Shown here piece by piece: positions 40,485-50,158 of a stretch of 64,000 nt of DNA. Both the position numbers and the translations under genes were made by a program. A model generated the notes under the pieces. That model was not told the DNA's origin. It saw nothing but the letters and a program-made list of their open reading frames with translations, and searched no databases. Position 1 is the first letter of the stretch. Every line of letters begins with the position of its first letter. The stretch is from Compostibacter hankyongensis (GTDB lineage Bacteria; Bacteroidota; Bacteroidia; Chitinophagales; Chitinophagaceae), in contig NZ_BAABFN010000002.1 in NCBI RefSeq assembly GCF_039541075.1, positions 868,001 through 932,000 on the forward strand, in the 5' to 3' direction.

Positions 40485-40591
40485 AACATTTTTTTAAACC
40501 TAAAAAGTAAACAAAAAAATCAGGCCGGTGACCGCCGGGGTTGTCCCCTCTAAGATAGGTCATTTATGGCTTTCCGGAGACCAGCCATAAA

Positions 40592-40599
40592 TATATTTG
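40592..40599 (+). promoter_or_regulatory. -7 box candidate upstream of the SnoaL-like gene
   Basis: TATATTTG fits TAnnTTTG exactly, 72 nt before the ATG at 40672. The expected TTTG-type upstream element is only TTTC, so support is moderate. Confidence 0.35.
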
Positions 40600-40671
40600 A
40601 TCATATAGCTGTCCGGAAAAAAAGCAATCCCCTAAAAAGACCTAACTTAGTTGCAAACAAAATCCAGCATT

Positions 40672-41031
40672 ATGACTACCCAACAAATTGCTCAACGGCT
40701 GGCAGCACTCTGCCGCGAGGGTGAATTAGAAACAGCCCAAAAAGAACTGTATGCCGATGATGCGATCAGCATAGAGCCCGAAGCCTCCCCCGGCTTCGAC
40801 AAGGAGACCCGGGGAAAGGATGCTATCCTTGAAAAAGGACATCAATTCAACAGCATGGTGGAAAAAGTCTACAGCTATGTTGTATCGGAACCGCTGATCA
40901 GCGGCAATACTTTTGCCTTTACCCTGGAGATGGACATAAAAATGAAAGGAAGAGAACGCGACACCATGGGCGAGCTGTGCGTTTATCAGGTCAGAGACGG
41001 GAAGATCGTTGCCGAACAGTTTTTCATGTGA
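40672..41031 (+). CDS. SnoaL-like/NTF2-fold protein
   Basis: A 119-residue cytoplasmic protein of the NTF2-like fold, which includes ketosteroid isomerase and SnoaL-type enzymes but also many with no catalysis. Seen are the helical start TTQQIAQRLAALCREG, the LYADDAISIEPEA turn, the RGKDAILEKGHQF helix and the closing strand VYQVRDGKIVAEQFF. I chose the ATG at 40672; the longer frame begins at a TTG at 40651. No partner gene is close by. Confidence 0.8.
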   Translation: MTTQQIAQRLAALCREGELETAQKELYADDAISIEPEASPGFDKETRGKDAILEKGHQFNSMVEKVYSYVVSEPLISGNTFAFTLEMDIKMKGRERDTMGELCVYQVRDGKIVAEQFFM

Positions 41032-41215
41032 TGGAAAGCGCCCCTTTATCCCGGTCAGGACCCCAGCTACCCCCGCTCTATCCAGGACTGAACAAAAAGC
41101 GGCCACTTCCTCCCGGCCAGGGTCCTCTCGCCCCCTTTTTCAAACGGCTTTTCGCCGGATGGAAGAGAAAATCTCCAGGATGGGGAATAAATTTCATTAT
41201 TTAACAAAAGCGGTT

Positions 41216-41223
41216 TATTTTTG
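41216..41223 (+). promoter_or_regulatory. -7 box of the tRNA-Pro promoter
   Basis: TATTTTTG matches TAnnTTTG and lies 30 nt before the tRNA 5' end, a good distance for a short tRNA leader. Confidence 0.5.
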
Positions 41224-41253
41224 CGCTCCTGTTCCGGGGCAGTTTCCGGAATT

Positions 41254-41327
<74 letters not shown>

Positions 41328-41341
41328 CTTAAAGTGTTAAA

Positions 41342-41363
41342 AGAGGCAAATGCCTCTTTTTTT
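41342..41363 (+). terminator. Terminator after tRNA-Pro
   Basis: Stem AGAGGCA / TGCCTCT with loop AA followed by a run of six T, 14 nt after the tRNA end. It lies just inside the island. Confidence 0.8.
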
Positions 41364-41604
41364 ATGCATTTTTTAATTTTAATTCATTGATTTATAGCAC
41401 TTTGTTTTGGGTTCGAAGTAAAAAAACCGTTTGTATTTATTGGAATTTCAGTTAAATAACATTGATTTTTAAGTCGCAAATAATCTATTGATTATAAATA
41501 TCTTACATTCTGCATGCGCAATCACTACCACATTCCGGCAAAATTACCTTTTTGCTTTTTCCCAGGAAGTTGACTGACTTCGAACCGGTATATCTTGTTT
41601 TAAA

Positions 41605-43329
41605 TCATGAGGAAAAATGTGGTTGATATCCCGTTTTTATACTAATACAAAGTCGGGCAAATTCTGTCAGAAAGTGATGAAGGCGGGTGAACAATGCTGA
41701 AGAAATAACCTGTCCGCTTCTTTTTTCAATCCTACTCACGATCGCTTTATAAGGAGATTTATTTTCTCTAAGATCAGGACTGCCTTCTCCGGCTTTTGCT
41801 TTTATCTGAATTGCATATTTCTCGACAGAAAGACCATATATTATTTGTGCCACCTCGTTAAGATTATTGCTGAAACCGGCTGTATCAAAAATCAATTTTT
41901 CTTTAAGCAATAAAGCAGATAACTGTCGTTTGGCAGTAAGGTCGATCTCCTTACTCGTATAAAAAGACTTCAGATCGGTAAGCTGCATGGCAATCTGATC
42001 TAAGTCCTGGTCCTTTTTTACTCCGAGTATATATGCTTTATGTAATTCTTCTCCCAGAGTATTGATTTTGGTTTCACAATCATCTTTTATGGCTAGGTAA
42101 TCATCTATATCTATGTCTCCCTTCGTCAGCAGTTCTTTGCCTTTTGCGGAACGTTCTATTAGTTTGTCTATGGATTTCGTAATATACGCCTGATCAATCT
42201 TTTTTTGGTGAAAAAGCTCCTGGAAAGTCGCTTTAATTATCTCTTTATATAGTTCGATATATTCTTCGTTTGTAGAAAGACGTTCAATACCCTGAAAAAA
42301 ATACTCATTTATCTCCTCTGCCCGGACCCGGTAACCACAAGCTGAGGTACAATGGTAATAATAATATCGTTTATTTCTTCCTTTGGAGCCGCTGGCCAAT
42401 AGCCTTTTGGCGCATTTAGGACAATAAAGGAAGCCATGCAAATGGAGTAGCTCATTTTGGGATTGATGCTTATAGCGCGTTCTCTTGCCATTAAGCCGAG
42501 TCTGTACATTATCAAATAACGCTTGATGAATCAGTCCCTCATGATTACCTTTTACTGTGTTATGGATTGTGCCATTTGCGGGCGGAATTCTTATCTGTCC
42601 GCAATAAACGGGATTGCGCAACAGATTCCAGAATGTGCTCAAACTGCATCGAAGTCCTTTCTCAACACTTTTCCTGTATAAGGACCTGACAGACACTTGC
42701 TCGTCTATACCGGTAAATATTTCCCTGACCAGGGAAGCTTCAGGTTCATGTGGCACAATGATTTTCTGCCCGGCCGGAGTATATGTTTTCACATAGCCTA
42801 TGGGCGCATTTCCGATCCAATAGCCTTCCCGCTGTGCCCTGCGGAGTCCTTGACGTATATTTAGAGACCGCCTTTCATTTTCCACCTCTGCTATAATGAT
42901 ATATATTGCCAGCAGCACTTTATCTTCAGGTATAGAGAGATCTAATGGTTGATCAGATGCCTGGGGTTCAATGCCTAATTTTTGGAGCATATTAATCATG
43001 TAATAGGCATTGGCAGCATTTCTGCTGAACCGATCCCAGCGGGTGAATAAAACTAACTGGGGTCTGTTGTATTTACTTTGCTTGAATTCCCACATGAGCT
43101 TAGTCCAGGCCGGTCTTCGAAAAGTCTTTGCAGAATGGTCTTCAAAAACAGTTTGGAGGATCTTTATATTATTGGCCTGGCAAAACCTGCGCAATCGTTC
43201 CTCCTGGCTACGTTGCGAATAGCCTTTCTGCGCTTGCTCATCCGTACTGACACGGATGTATATTACGGCAGTTATCGGATTGTCCGGATTCTTATCAGAT
43301 TGTCTGACAGATAAAAGTTGCTGTTTCAT
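41605..43329 (-). CDS. Large serine recombinase
   Basis: A site-specific recombinase that likely integrated and can excise the island. The 574-residue protein (from the ATG at 43329; the TTG at 43335 adds two residues) has an N-terminal resolvase domain with YIRVSTDEQ carrying the catalytic serine near residue 28 and the RWDRFSRN active-site arginines, a recombinase DNA-binding domain (about 180-290), a zinc ribbon (CPKC near 320, a further Cys pair before GYRVRAEEI), and a C-terminal coiled coil. It is oriented toward the tRNA 276 nt away. Serine integrases are less often tRNA-targeted than tyrosine integrases, but no tyrosine integrase is present here. Confidence 0.93.
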   Translation of the reverse strand: MKQQLLSVRQSDKNPDNPITAVIYIRVSTDEQAQKGYSQRSQEERLRRFCQANNIKILQTVFEDHSAKTFRRPAWTKLMWEFKQSKYNRPQLVLFTRWDRFSRNAANAYYMINMLQKLGIEPQASDQPLDLSIPEDKVLLAIYIIIAEVENERRSLNIRQGLRRAQREGYWIGNAPIGYVKTYTPAGQKIIVPHEPEASLVREIFTGIDEQVSVRSLYRKSVEKGLRCSLSTFWNLLRNPVYCGQIRIPPANGTIHNTVKGNHEGLIHQALFDNVQTRLNGKRTRYKHQSQNELLHLHGFLYCPKCAKRLLASGSKGRNKRYYYYHCTSACGYRVRAEEINEYFFQGIERLSTNEEYIELYKEIIKATFQELFHQKKIDQAYITKSIDKLIERSAKGKELLTKGDIDIDDYLAIKDDCETKINTLGEELHKAYILGVKKDQDLDQIAMQLTDLKSFYTSKEIDLTAKRQLSALLLKEKLIFDTAGFSNNLNEVAQIIYGLSVEKYAIQIKAKAGEGSPDLRENKSPYKAIVSRIEKRSGQVISSALFTRLHHFLTEFARLCISIKTGYQPHFSS

Positions 43330-43362
43330 TGTCAATGATTTAAAGATTATTTAATTATATTA

Positions 43363-43402
43363 TGTTTAAAAACAACAGATCATATATTGTTTAAATTCAA
43401 CA
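43363..43402. promoter_or_regulatory. Repeated operator-like motif between recombinase and helicase genes
   Basis: Two 15-nt boxes, TGTTTAAAAACAACA (43363-43377) and TGTTTAAATTCAACA (43388-43402), agree at 13 of 15 positions and lie 25 nt apart, upstream of the recombinase start. The second sits in a near-palindrome (TTGTTTAAATTCAACAA). They could be operators or recombinase half-sites. Confidence 0.45.
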
Positions 43403-43524
43403 ACATTTTGGTAAAACAGATTGTCTGAGCGGAAAGCTATCCATCTCCATTCAAGATCAGATCGATCTATTCATCCGGGGGTGCCTGTTTCTGAGAATTT
43501 TATATTCTAATTTACATTTTTTAT

Positions 43525-43532
43525 TATATTTG
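43525..43532 (+). promoter_or_regulatory. -7 box upstream of the helicase-nuclease gene
   Basis: TATATTTG matches TAnnTTTG and lies 23 nt before the ATG at 43556, giving a leader of about 17 nt. The upstream sequence is AT-rich with no clear TTTG at the normal spacing. Confidence 0.45.
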
Positions 43533-43555
43533 AAGAGCTTATATTTCTTTAACCT

Positions 43556-46500
43556 ATGATTATGACCGAAGATCCCTCTCAGGAGATAGTCGTTTTCGAC
43601 TACCTTCCCGCCGTTAGCTATGCGCTCTACCAGAATCATGTCCCTGTCATCAGAACCTTATCTATCCGAAATGCCACGGATAAAGAATGGACCAACCTCA
43701 TTATAAAAATTGAACCCTCGGATGATTTTGCGGAACCGCTGGAGCTTCATACCGGGCAGTTATTTCCAGGCAGCACATTCCAGCCTGAAATAATCCAGCT
43801 GAAGCTTAAACCCGTTTTCATTTGCAGTCTTACAGAGATGATGACCGCTTCTTTAAAACTGTCCATCCGGGCAGATGAAGAAGAAGTTTACACCAAAGAA
43901 TATGATATTGACCTATTGGCATACGATCAATGGCTGGGAAAAGGTATCCTCCCGGAAATGCTCTCCGCCTTTGTGATGCCCAATTTACCGGAATTGGTGC
44001 CGATCCTAAAATCCACGGCCGGGATACTCGGAAAATGGACAGATAATTCCGCTTTGAATGATTATCAAAGTCAGAACCCAGATCGGGTAAAAAAACAAAT
44101 GGCAGCGCTTTACGCCGCTATAAAAGAGAAAAAAATCACCTATTGCAGCGTGCCTGCCAGTTTTGGTGGCGCAGGGCAGCGGGTTAGACTTGTTGATACT
44201 GTACTGGCCACCGGTATGGGCAATTGCCTTGAAATGTCTTTGCTATATGCTTCCTGCCTGGAAGCAATGGGATTGCACCCGATACTGGTGCTCATCAAGG
44301 GACATGCCTTTGTAGGCGCCTGGCTGGTGGACGATACTTTTCCCGATACGGTAAGTGACGATCCTTCCTTGCTCACCAAAAGAATAGCGAGTGGCATCAA
44401 CGAAATGCTGCTTATTGAAGCAACTGCCATGAATGAAGGGCAGTCGCCCACCTTTGATGATGCCATACAACTGGCGGTTAATCACTTCGCTGATCTCTCG
44501 GCTTTTGATTATTTTATTGATGTGCACCGGAGCCGTTTCAGCGGCATCAGGCCTATGCCATTAAGAAAAAAGGTTGGTGAAGAATGGCAAATAATCGACC
44601 ACGAAAATAGTGTTGACCAGAAACCGGAGATAAGCAACCCTACTGCTTTAGCACAAAGCGTTAAGCTAAACCACGTCCAAGAAATTCATTTCGGGAAGCA
44701 ACAGCTATGGGAACGGAAGCTTTTGGACCTCAGTCTTCGGAATAACCTGCTTAACCTCCGTATTTCAAAGACATCCCTCCAGTTCATCCCTGTGCCTCTT
44801 AATGAGTTAGAGGATGCCATGGCAGGTGGTGATGAGTTTCAGATATTGGCCAGGCCCAGGGATTGGGATAACCCACTCCGTAGTTCCGGTGTCTATCAAT
44901 CTCTGAATAGCCGGGACCCTATGCTTCAATTGGTCCGACAAGAGTTAAAACAGAAGCGGCTGCGTGTTTACGTATCAGAAGAAGATCTCTATGCCGGATT
45001 AACCGGGTTGTACCGGAATGCCCGGCAAGCTATGGAGGAAAACGGAGCCAATACTTTGTACCTGGCAATCGGATTATTGCGCTGGCACGAAACGCCTTCC
45101 AGTGAACGACCAAGATTTGCCCCCATCCTGCTGATGCCCGTGGAGATCATTCGAAAATCGGTCAAAAAAGGCTTCATTATCCGAAGCCGGGAGGAAGATA
45201 CAGTACTGAATATCACCTTACTGGAAAAACTGAGACAAGACTTTGGCCTTGCATTATCCGGTTTAGATCCCTTGCCAAGAGATGAAAGTGGCGTGGATGT
45301 AAAGCTGATCTTCAATATCATCCGGCAAACAATCATGTCCATGCCCAGGTGGGACGTCGAAGAGCAGATATTCCTGGGTACGTTCTCTTTCAGTAAGTTT
45401 ATCATGTGGAACGATATACATTCGAATGCCGATAAACTGAAAGACCATCCCATTGTTGCCGGTTTGACCAACGGATCTTTGAAAGATCCACTTGACTATA
45501 TTCAGGAAGAAAATCTTGATCATAAATACGGCTATGAAGACCTGCTGCTTCCCATAAACGCGGACGCTACGCAACTACGGGCTATTAGTGCCGCTACAGC
45601 CGGAAACAGCTTCGTATTACACGGACCTCCGGGTACCGGTAAGTCCCAGACCATTACCAATATTATAGCCAACGCGCTATACCATGGAAAGCGTGTGCTG
45701 TTCGTGGCAGAGAAAATGGCCGCTTTGTCTGTGGTACAGAGCCGTTTGGCGGCGATTGGATTAGCGCCGTTCTGCCTGGAATTACATTCCAATAAAGCCC
45801 GGAAATCCGAAGTGCTCGCCCAATTGCAAAAGACCATGGAAATCGTTCGGAAGCATGCGCCGGATAGTTTCAAATCGGAGGCGGAGCGTCTCAACCAGTT
45901 GCGCAAGGTATTGAATGAGCATGTAGAAGTGCTGCATAAAAAACAAGTTTATGGCTATTCCCTTTACGACCTGTTCAATGAATATGTTCAATACCCGGAA
46001 GCAAAAGATGACATCCCGTTCTCTGCCGGGGAGTTAAGCACCCTGGACAGGGAAAAGTGGCATCAGTGGATAGATATAGCAGAAGAATTGCAAATAGCCG
46101 CCGGCTTATGTGGCGACGCTTCCGAAAGGAATCCACTGTATGGTCTGGAGCCTGGTGAATATAGCAGCCAGCAAAAAGAAAAAATTCGCCAGGAACTTGG
46201 ATTGTTCATCAAGGCCCGTGAAAAACTGAACCAGGTATTACAACAAGTCACCCAAATCCTGCATTGGCCTGATGATAGCTGGACAGACGGGCAACTTCAA
46301 CAATTCAGGGAGATGATCAACGGCATCTTGCAATTACCGGAGATACCGGAAAGCTTCTTTCAAACCGAGCATCTATCGGATTTCGAGGAAGCGTTAACAC
46401 CATTGATCACCGCAGGAGAACAGCGGGATAAAATCAGTAGTGCGTTGAGCCAAAAATTCCAGGCAACATTGTTAGACGCGCCTGCAGGTGAACTGCTCAC

Positions 46501-49483
46501 CGCATGGAACCTCGCCTCTGCAAAATGGTTTCTGCCCCGGTATTTTGGACAGAAAAAAGTAAAGAAGAATTTATACGCTTTTTTAAAAACCGGGCTAATT
46601 ACCAGCCGGGAGGTGCCACAAATCTTACTCGACACGCTCGCGTACCAGGAAAATAACGCCGTTTTAAACCAACATAAAGATTATTTAGACGAAAAGCTGG
46701 GTCGTTTCTGGAAGAATGGCCATCCTGTATGGGAACAGGTGAGGCAAGCGTTAGCCGGTATAAAGGCATTAAACAACCACCTTTTGCAATGGAACGCTGA
46801 TCAGGTTACTGTTTTTACCCGTCGTCAGGAAATTGGACATTTGTTTCAGAAGGGAAGGGCCTCTTTTATGGACAATGAAGCCGGTTTGCTGCAATCTTTA
46901 GACCAGGTGATCCGGGATGAACAGGCTAAGCGGTATGACCTGGAAAAAGTGTTGGGTTGCCACCTGCCATTTGAGCGGAGCAATGCCAAAGACGAAGGGT
47001 TGGAAAAGGCTTCCTTATGGCATGCGCACCTGGACGAGCTTAAAAACTGGTTTAACTGGACACAGGTACGTAAAAAAGCGCTCGCGCTGCACCTGGAAAG
47101 TTTTATAGCCGCCTACGAGGCAGGAGCATTTAAAACGGATCAGATGCTGGACAGCTTTAAAAAGAGCCTGGTTCGTAGTCTTGCTACGCAGATCATAGCC
47201 TCCAGCCAGCCATTATCCGCTTTCAACGGTCAATATTTTGCTGCGCAGATTACGAGGTTCCGGGAGCTTACAAATACCTTTACCCGACTTACCCAGGAGC
47301 TGCTATACGCGGAACTGGCATCCCGGGTACCGGTATTTTCACAGGGAGCGGTGGCCACTTCCGAGAGCGGCATTCTGCAAAAGGCGATCAAGAGCAATGG
47401 CAGGGGCATGTCTATCCGGCAGCTCTTCAATAACATTCCCAATTTATTGCCCAGGATGATGCCCTGTATGCTGATGAGCCCTATTTCGGTGGCGCAATAC
47501 CTGGACATCAACAGCGAGCCATTTGATTTGATCCTGTTTGATGAGGCTTCGCAGATGCCCACGAGCAAAGCGGTCGGCACCATTGCCCGGGGCAAGAGCC
47601 TCATCGTGGTGGGCGATCCTAAGCAGATGCCGCCCACCAGCTTCTTTTCTTCCGTCCATTTTGATGAAGAGGACAGCAACGAAGACCTCGAAAGCATACT
47701 GGACGACTGCCAGGCGCTTTCCGTGCCCTCGCGGCAGTTACAATGGCATTACCGCAGCCAGCATGAAAGCCTGATCGCCTTCAGCAATGCCAAATACTAT
47801 GACAACAGTTTGTTTACCTTTCCTTCTCCCGATGACCTTGCCACCCGGGTGCATTATGTCCCGATTGAAGGGATCTATGATAGGGGTAAAACCAGGCAAA
47901 ACCGGGCAGAGGCCGAAGCAATCGTACGGGAAATGGTCAGGCTGCTCTCCCTGCCTGAACAGGAACGGAAAAGCATCGGCGTGGTAACCTTCAGTTCCGT
48001 ACAGCAGACGCTTATAGAAGACCTGCTGAATGAAGAGTTTGTGCGCAATCCCACGCTTGAAGAGGCTAACAATAACGCGTCCGAGCCGCTGTTTATAAAA
48101 AATCTGGAGAACGTACAGGGAGATGAACGGGATATCATCCTTTTTTCCGTTTGCTATGGCCCGGATGAGTCGGGACAGGTGTCCCTTAATTTCGGACCGC
48201 TGAACCGGGACGGCGGTTGGCGCAGGCTCAATGTAGCCGTGTCAAGAGCGCGGTACCTGATGAAAATATATGCTACTTTGCGTGCCGACCAGATTGATCT
48301 GAGCCGCACCCGCTCGGAAGGCGTTGCGGGATTGAAGGCATTTCTGGCTTTTGCCGAAAAAGGAAAAGTGGCTTTGCCCATACCGCAGACTGCTGTAGCG
48401 GAAAAGCACACATTGGCATCGCTTGAAACATCCGTAGCCACTTTCTTAAGAGAACAGGGATACCAGGTGGATACCCATATCGGTTGTTCCGGCTATCGTA
48501 TTGATATGGCTGTAATACACCCGGATAAACCCAAGGAATACCTGGCAGGCGTGTTGTTCGACGGATATAATTATCTCGCCGGGCAAAGCGCGCGGGACCG
48601 GAACGTCGTTCAGTCTTCCGTTTTAAAGCTATTGGGCTGGAAGATCTTCCGTATCTGGGCCCTGGATTGGTGGGAAAGCAAGGAACAGGTCATGCAGGCT
48701 TTGCTGGATTACCTGGATCAGCAAAAGACATTAATCATACCGGATGCACCCAATCGTGAAATACCTATAGCGCCTGCTCCTATTGCAGAAACGGTGGCTC
48801 CTGAATACCAAACTGCCAACTTGGAAAAGGAAGAGGCGATTGCTTATAATAAAGTAGCAACAGCCAATGAACAACCTGTTCCTGAGCCGGTAGCCGTACC
48901 GACAAATCAAAGTTCCGCGTATTCGGTGTATAAACCCGCTGAGCTGCCGGTCATGACGCAGGTTACTTACGAAGACCTGCTGGCGTATGGCAGCACCCAG
49001 ACCTTAATGCAGCAGATCCGTCAGGTGATTGATATAGAAGCACCTGTTATGCAAACGCTCTTATGCCGCCGTGTATTGGCCGCCTGGGGCGTCAGCCGGC
49101 TGGGCGCACGCATCCAGTCACGTTTCGAGCAGGTTTTCAGCGCCATGCAATTAAACACCACCCAAGACCAGGACGGCAATACCTGTTTCTGGAAGGACGG
49201 ACAAATACCCGGAGCATATACTGATTTCCGGGTGCCGGGCAGCGAAGCGGAACGCCGCAACGCGGAAGACCTACCTGCCCCGGAGGTAGCCAATGCCGTG
49301 CAGGAAATCCTTACTACTCAGATCAGCATGCCGGAAGATGACTTGGTGCGGGAGACCGCCAAGTTATTCCAATACGGCCGTGTGGGCGGTAATGTAGAAA
49401 CCGCTATGCGCCGCGGAATAAGGGAAGCTATTCAACGGGGAAAGGTGAAGCTGGAGAATGGGAGGGTTGTGTTTATGGGTTAG
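43556..49483 (+). CDS. DUF4011 / SF1 helicase / MTES_1575-type nuclease / DUF3320 fusion protein
   Basis: A 1975-residue multidomain protein. Order read from sequence: a beta-sandwich (about 10-125); a transglutaminase-like module (about 160-300) with GMGNCLEMS (Cys about 224) and GHAFVG (His about 250); DUF4011 starting LWERKLLDLSLRNNLLN (about 384); an SF1 helicase with Walker A HGPPGTGKSQT (about 690), Walker B LFDEASQMP (about 1329), VGDPKQMPP (about 1356) and VAVSRAR (about 1560); a Vsr/MTES_1575-type nuclease with RIDMAV (Asp about 1650) and FDGYNY; a proline-rich linker; and DUF3320 (about 1800-1865). This class recurs in defence loci, so a role in sensing and cutting foreign DNA is an inference. 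All motifs look intact. It starts at 43556 or 43562. Confidence 0.88.
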   Translation: MIMTEDPSQEIVVFDYLPAVSYALYQNHVPVIRTLSIRNATDKEWTNLIIKIEPSDDFAEPLELHTGQLFPGSTFQPEIIQLKLKPVFICSLTEMMTASLKLSIRADEEEVYTKEYDIDLLAYDQWLGKGILPEMLSAFVMPNLPELVPILKSTAGILGKWTDNSALNDYQSQNPDRVKKQMAALYAAIKEKKITYCSVPASFGGAGQRVRLVDTVLATGMGNCLEMSLLYASCLEAMGLHPILVLIKGHAFVGAWLVDDTFPDTVSDDPSLLTKRIASGINEMLLIEATAMNEGQSPTFDDAIQLAVNHFADLSAFDYFIDVHRSRFSGIRPMPLRKKVGEEWQIIDHENSVDQKPEISNPTALAQSVKLNHVQEIHFGKQQLWERKLLDLSLRNNLLNLRISKTSLQFIPVPLNELEDAMAGGDEFQILARPRDWDNPLRSSGVYQSLNSRDPMLQLVRQELKQKRLRVYVSEEDLYAGLTGLYRNARQAMEENGANTLYLAIGLLRWHETPSSERPRFAPILLMPVEIIRKSVKKGFIIRSREEDTVLNITLLEKLRQDFGLALSGLDPLPRDESGVDVKLIFNIIRQTIMSMPRWDVEEQIFLGTFSFSKFIMWNDIHSNADKLKDHPIVAGLTNGSLKDPLDYIQEENLDHKYGYEDLLLPINADATQLRAISAATAGNSFVLHGPPGTGKSQTITNIIANALYHGKRVLFVAEKMAALSVVQSRLAAIGLAPFCLELHSNKARKSEVLAQLQKTMEIVRKHAPDSFKSEAERLNQLRKVLNEHVEVLHKKQVYGYSLYDLFNEYVQYPEAKDDIPFSAGELSTLDREKWHQWIDIAEELQIAAGLCGDASERNPLYGLEPGEYSSQQKEKIRQELGLFIKAREKLNQVLQQVTQILHWPDDSWTDGQLQQFREMINGILQLPEIPESFFQTEHLSDFEEALTPLITAGEQRDKISSALSQKFQATLLDAPAGELLTAWNLASAKWFLPRYFGQKKVKKNLYAFLKTGLITSREVPQILLDTLAYQENNAVLNQHKDYLDEKLGRFWKNGHPVWEQVRQALAGIKALNNHLLQWNADQVTVFTRRQEIGHLFQKGRASFMDNEAGLLQSLDQVIRDEQAKRYDLEKVLGCHLPFERSNAKDEGLEKASLWHAHLDELKNWFNWTQVRKKALALHLESFIAAYEAGAFKTDQMLDSFKKSLVRSLATQIIASSQPLSAFNGQYFAAQITRFRELTNTFTRLTQELLYAELASRVPVFSQGAVATSESGILQKAIKSNGRGMSIRQLFNNIPNLLPRMMPCMLMSPISVAQYLDINSEPFDLILFDEASQMPTSKAVGTIARGKSLIVVGDPKQMPPTSFFSSVHFDEEDSNEDLESILDDCQALSVPSRQLQWHYRSQHESLIAFSNAKYYDNSLFTFPSPDDLATRVHYVPIEGIYDRGKTRQNRAEAEAIVREMVRLLSLPEQERKSIGVVTFSSVQQTLIEDLLNEEFVRNPTLEEANNNASEPLFIKNLENVQGDERDIILFSVCYGPDESGQVSLNFGPLNRDGGWRRLNVAVSRARYLMKIYATLRADQIDLSRTRSEGVAGLKAFLAFAEKGKVALPIPQTAVAEKHTLASLETSVATFLREQGYQVDTHIGCSGYRIDMAVIHPDKPKEYLAGVLFDGYNYLAGQSARDRNVVQSSVLKLLGWKIFRIWALDWWESKEQVMQALLDYLDQQKTLIIPDAPNREIPIAPAPIAETVAPEYQTANLEKEEAIAYNKVATANEQPVPEPVAVPTNQSSAYSVYKPAELPVMTQVTYEDLLAYGSTQTLMQQIRQVIDIEAPVMQTLLCRRVLAAWGVSRLGARIQSRFEQVFSAMQLNTTQDQDGNTCFWKDGQIPGAYTDFRVPGSEAERRNAEDLPAPEVANAVQEILTTQISMPEDDLVRETAKLFQYGRVGGNVETAMRRGIREAIQRGKVKLENGRVVFMG

Positions 49484-49596
49484 CAGAAAACGCGACGTTT
49501 TTAAAATACTTTGTCAATTGGGTGTAACAACTTCTATACAATTGTCTATCATACTGAATCTCGTTAATTATTTTTAATCCTTCTAAATTTTATTAC

Positions 49597-49881
49597 ATGT
49601 CTAGACATCAAGTAACTTGCATCAACAAACGGGGAAATCATTACGATCCTCATGAAAGAATCTCCCATATCGGTGGTATTAATTCTGACAGCAGCCGTTG
49701 GAAATTGAGTGAAAACGAAGCAATACAATCCATTGAAGATGGAAAATATGAATTTTATGTAAGAGTTAATGGCAGGTCCGTTGATGTTATTGTAGCCATC
49801 CATAACGGACGGAAATATCTCAAAACAGAGACCGACGGATATAGCCCCAATAATCTCTTAAGCCTACCTGAGTGCCCTTAA
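49597..49881 (+). CDS. DUF3892 domain protein
   Basis: A 94-residue protein with the DUF3892 pattern: INKRGNHYDPHERISHIGG near the start, KLSENEAIQSIEDGKYEFYV in the middle and RKYLKTETDGYSPNNLLSLP at the end. The family is widespread as stand-alone small proteins and as a domain in restriction-type loci; its activity is not known to me. It is 113 nt downstream of the helicase-nuclease gene on the same strand, so it may be cotranscribed. A decayed copy of the helicase tail lies directly after it. Confidence 0.8.
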   Translation: MSRHQVTCINKRGNHYDPHERISHIGGINSDSSRWKLSENEAIQSIEDGKYEFYVRVNGRSVDVIVAIHNGRKYLKTETDGYSPNNLLSLPECP

Positions 49882-49907
49882 TGTAAAACTTTGCTATAAG
49901 TCTGTTT

Positions 49908-50145
49908 TAGATATTGGTAGAGCGCAGCAATGCAAAGACCTGCCCACCTCTGGATATGGTCAATGCTGCGCGGGGAATTCTCACTACCTATATCTGCATA
50001 TCGGAAGAATGGCCTGCTGTGAAAAACCGCCACATTTTCCAGCATGGCCACGTGAGCGGTAATGTAGAAACTGTGCTATGCGCCGCGGAATACGGGAAGC
50101 TGTTCAGCAGGGAAGGTGAAGCGGGAAAATGGGCGGATCGTTTTC
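49908..50145 (+). pseudogene. Decayed second copy of the helicase C-terminus (DUF3320 protein tail)
   Basis: About 230 nt that align with the 3' end of the helicase-nuclease gene. Shared features in order are AGACCT-CC, CAATGC-GTGC/GTGCG-like, a GCGGTAATGTAGAAAC run, TATGCGCCGCGGAATA and GGGAAGCT-TTCA. In protein terms GNVETV and the preceding FQHGHVSGN match GNVETA and FQYGRVGGN of the intact gene, then the frame shifts. The 89-codon frame at 49914-50183 is therefore not a true gene. It is evidence that a second helicase of this type once ended here, or that the tail was duplicated. Confidence 0.85.
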
Positions 50146-50158
50146 GGTCGCTAGCCTA

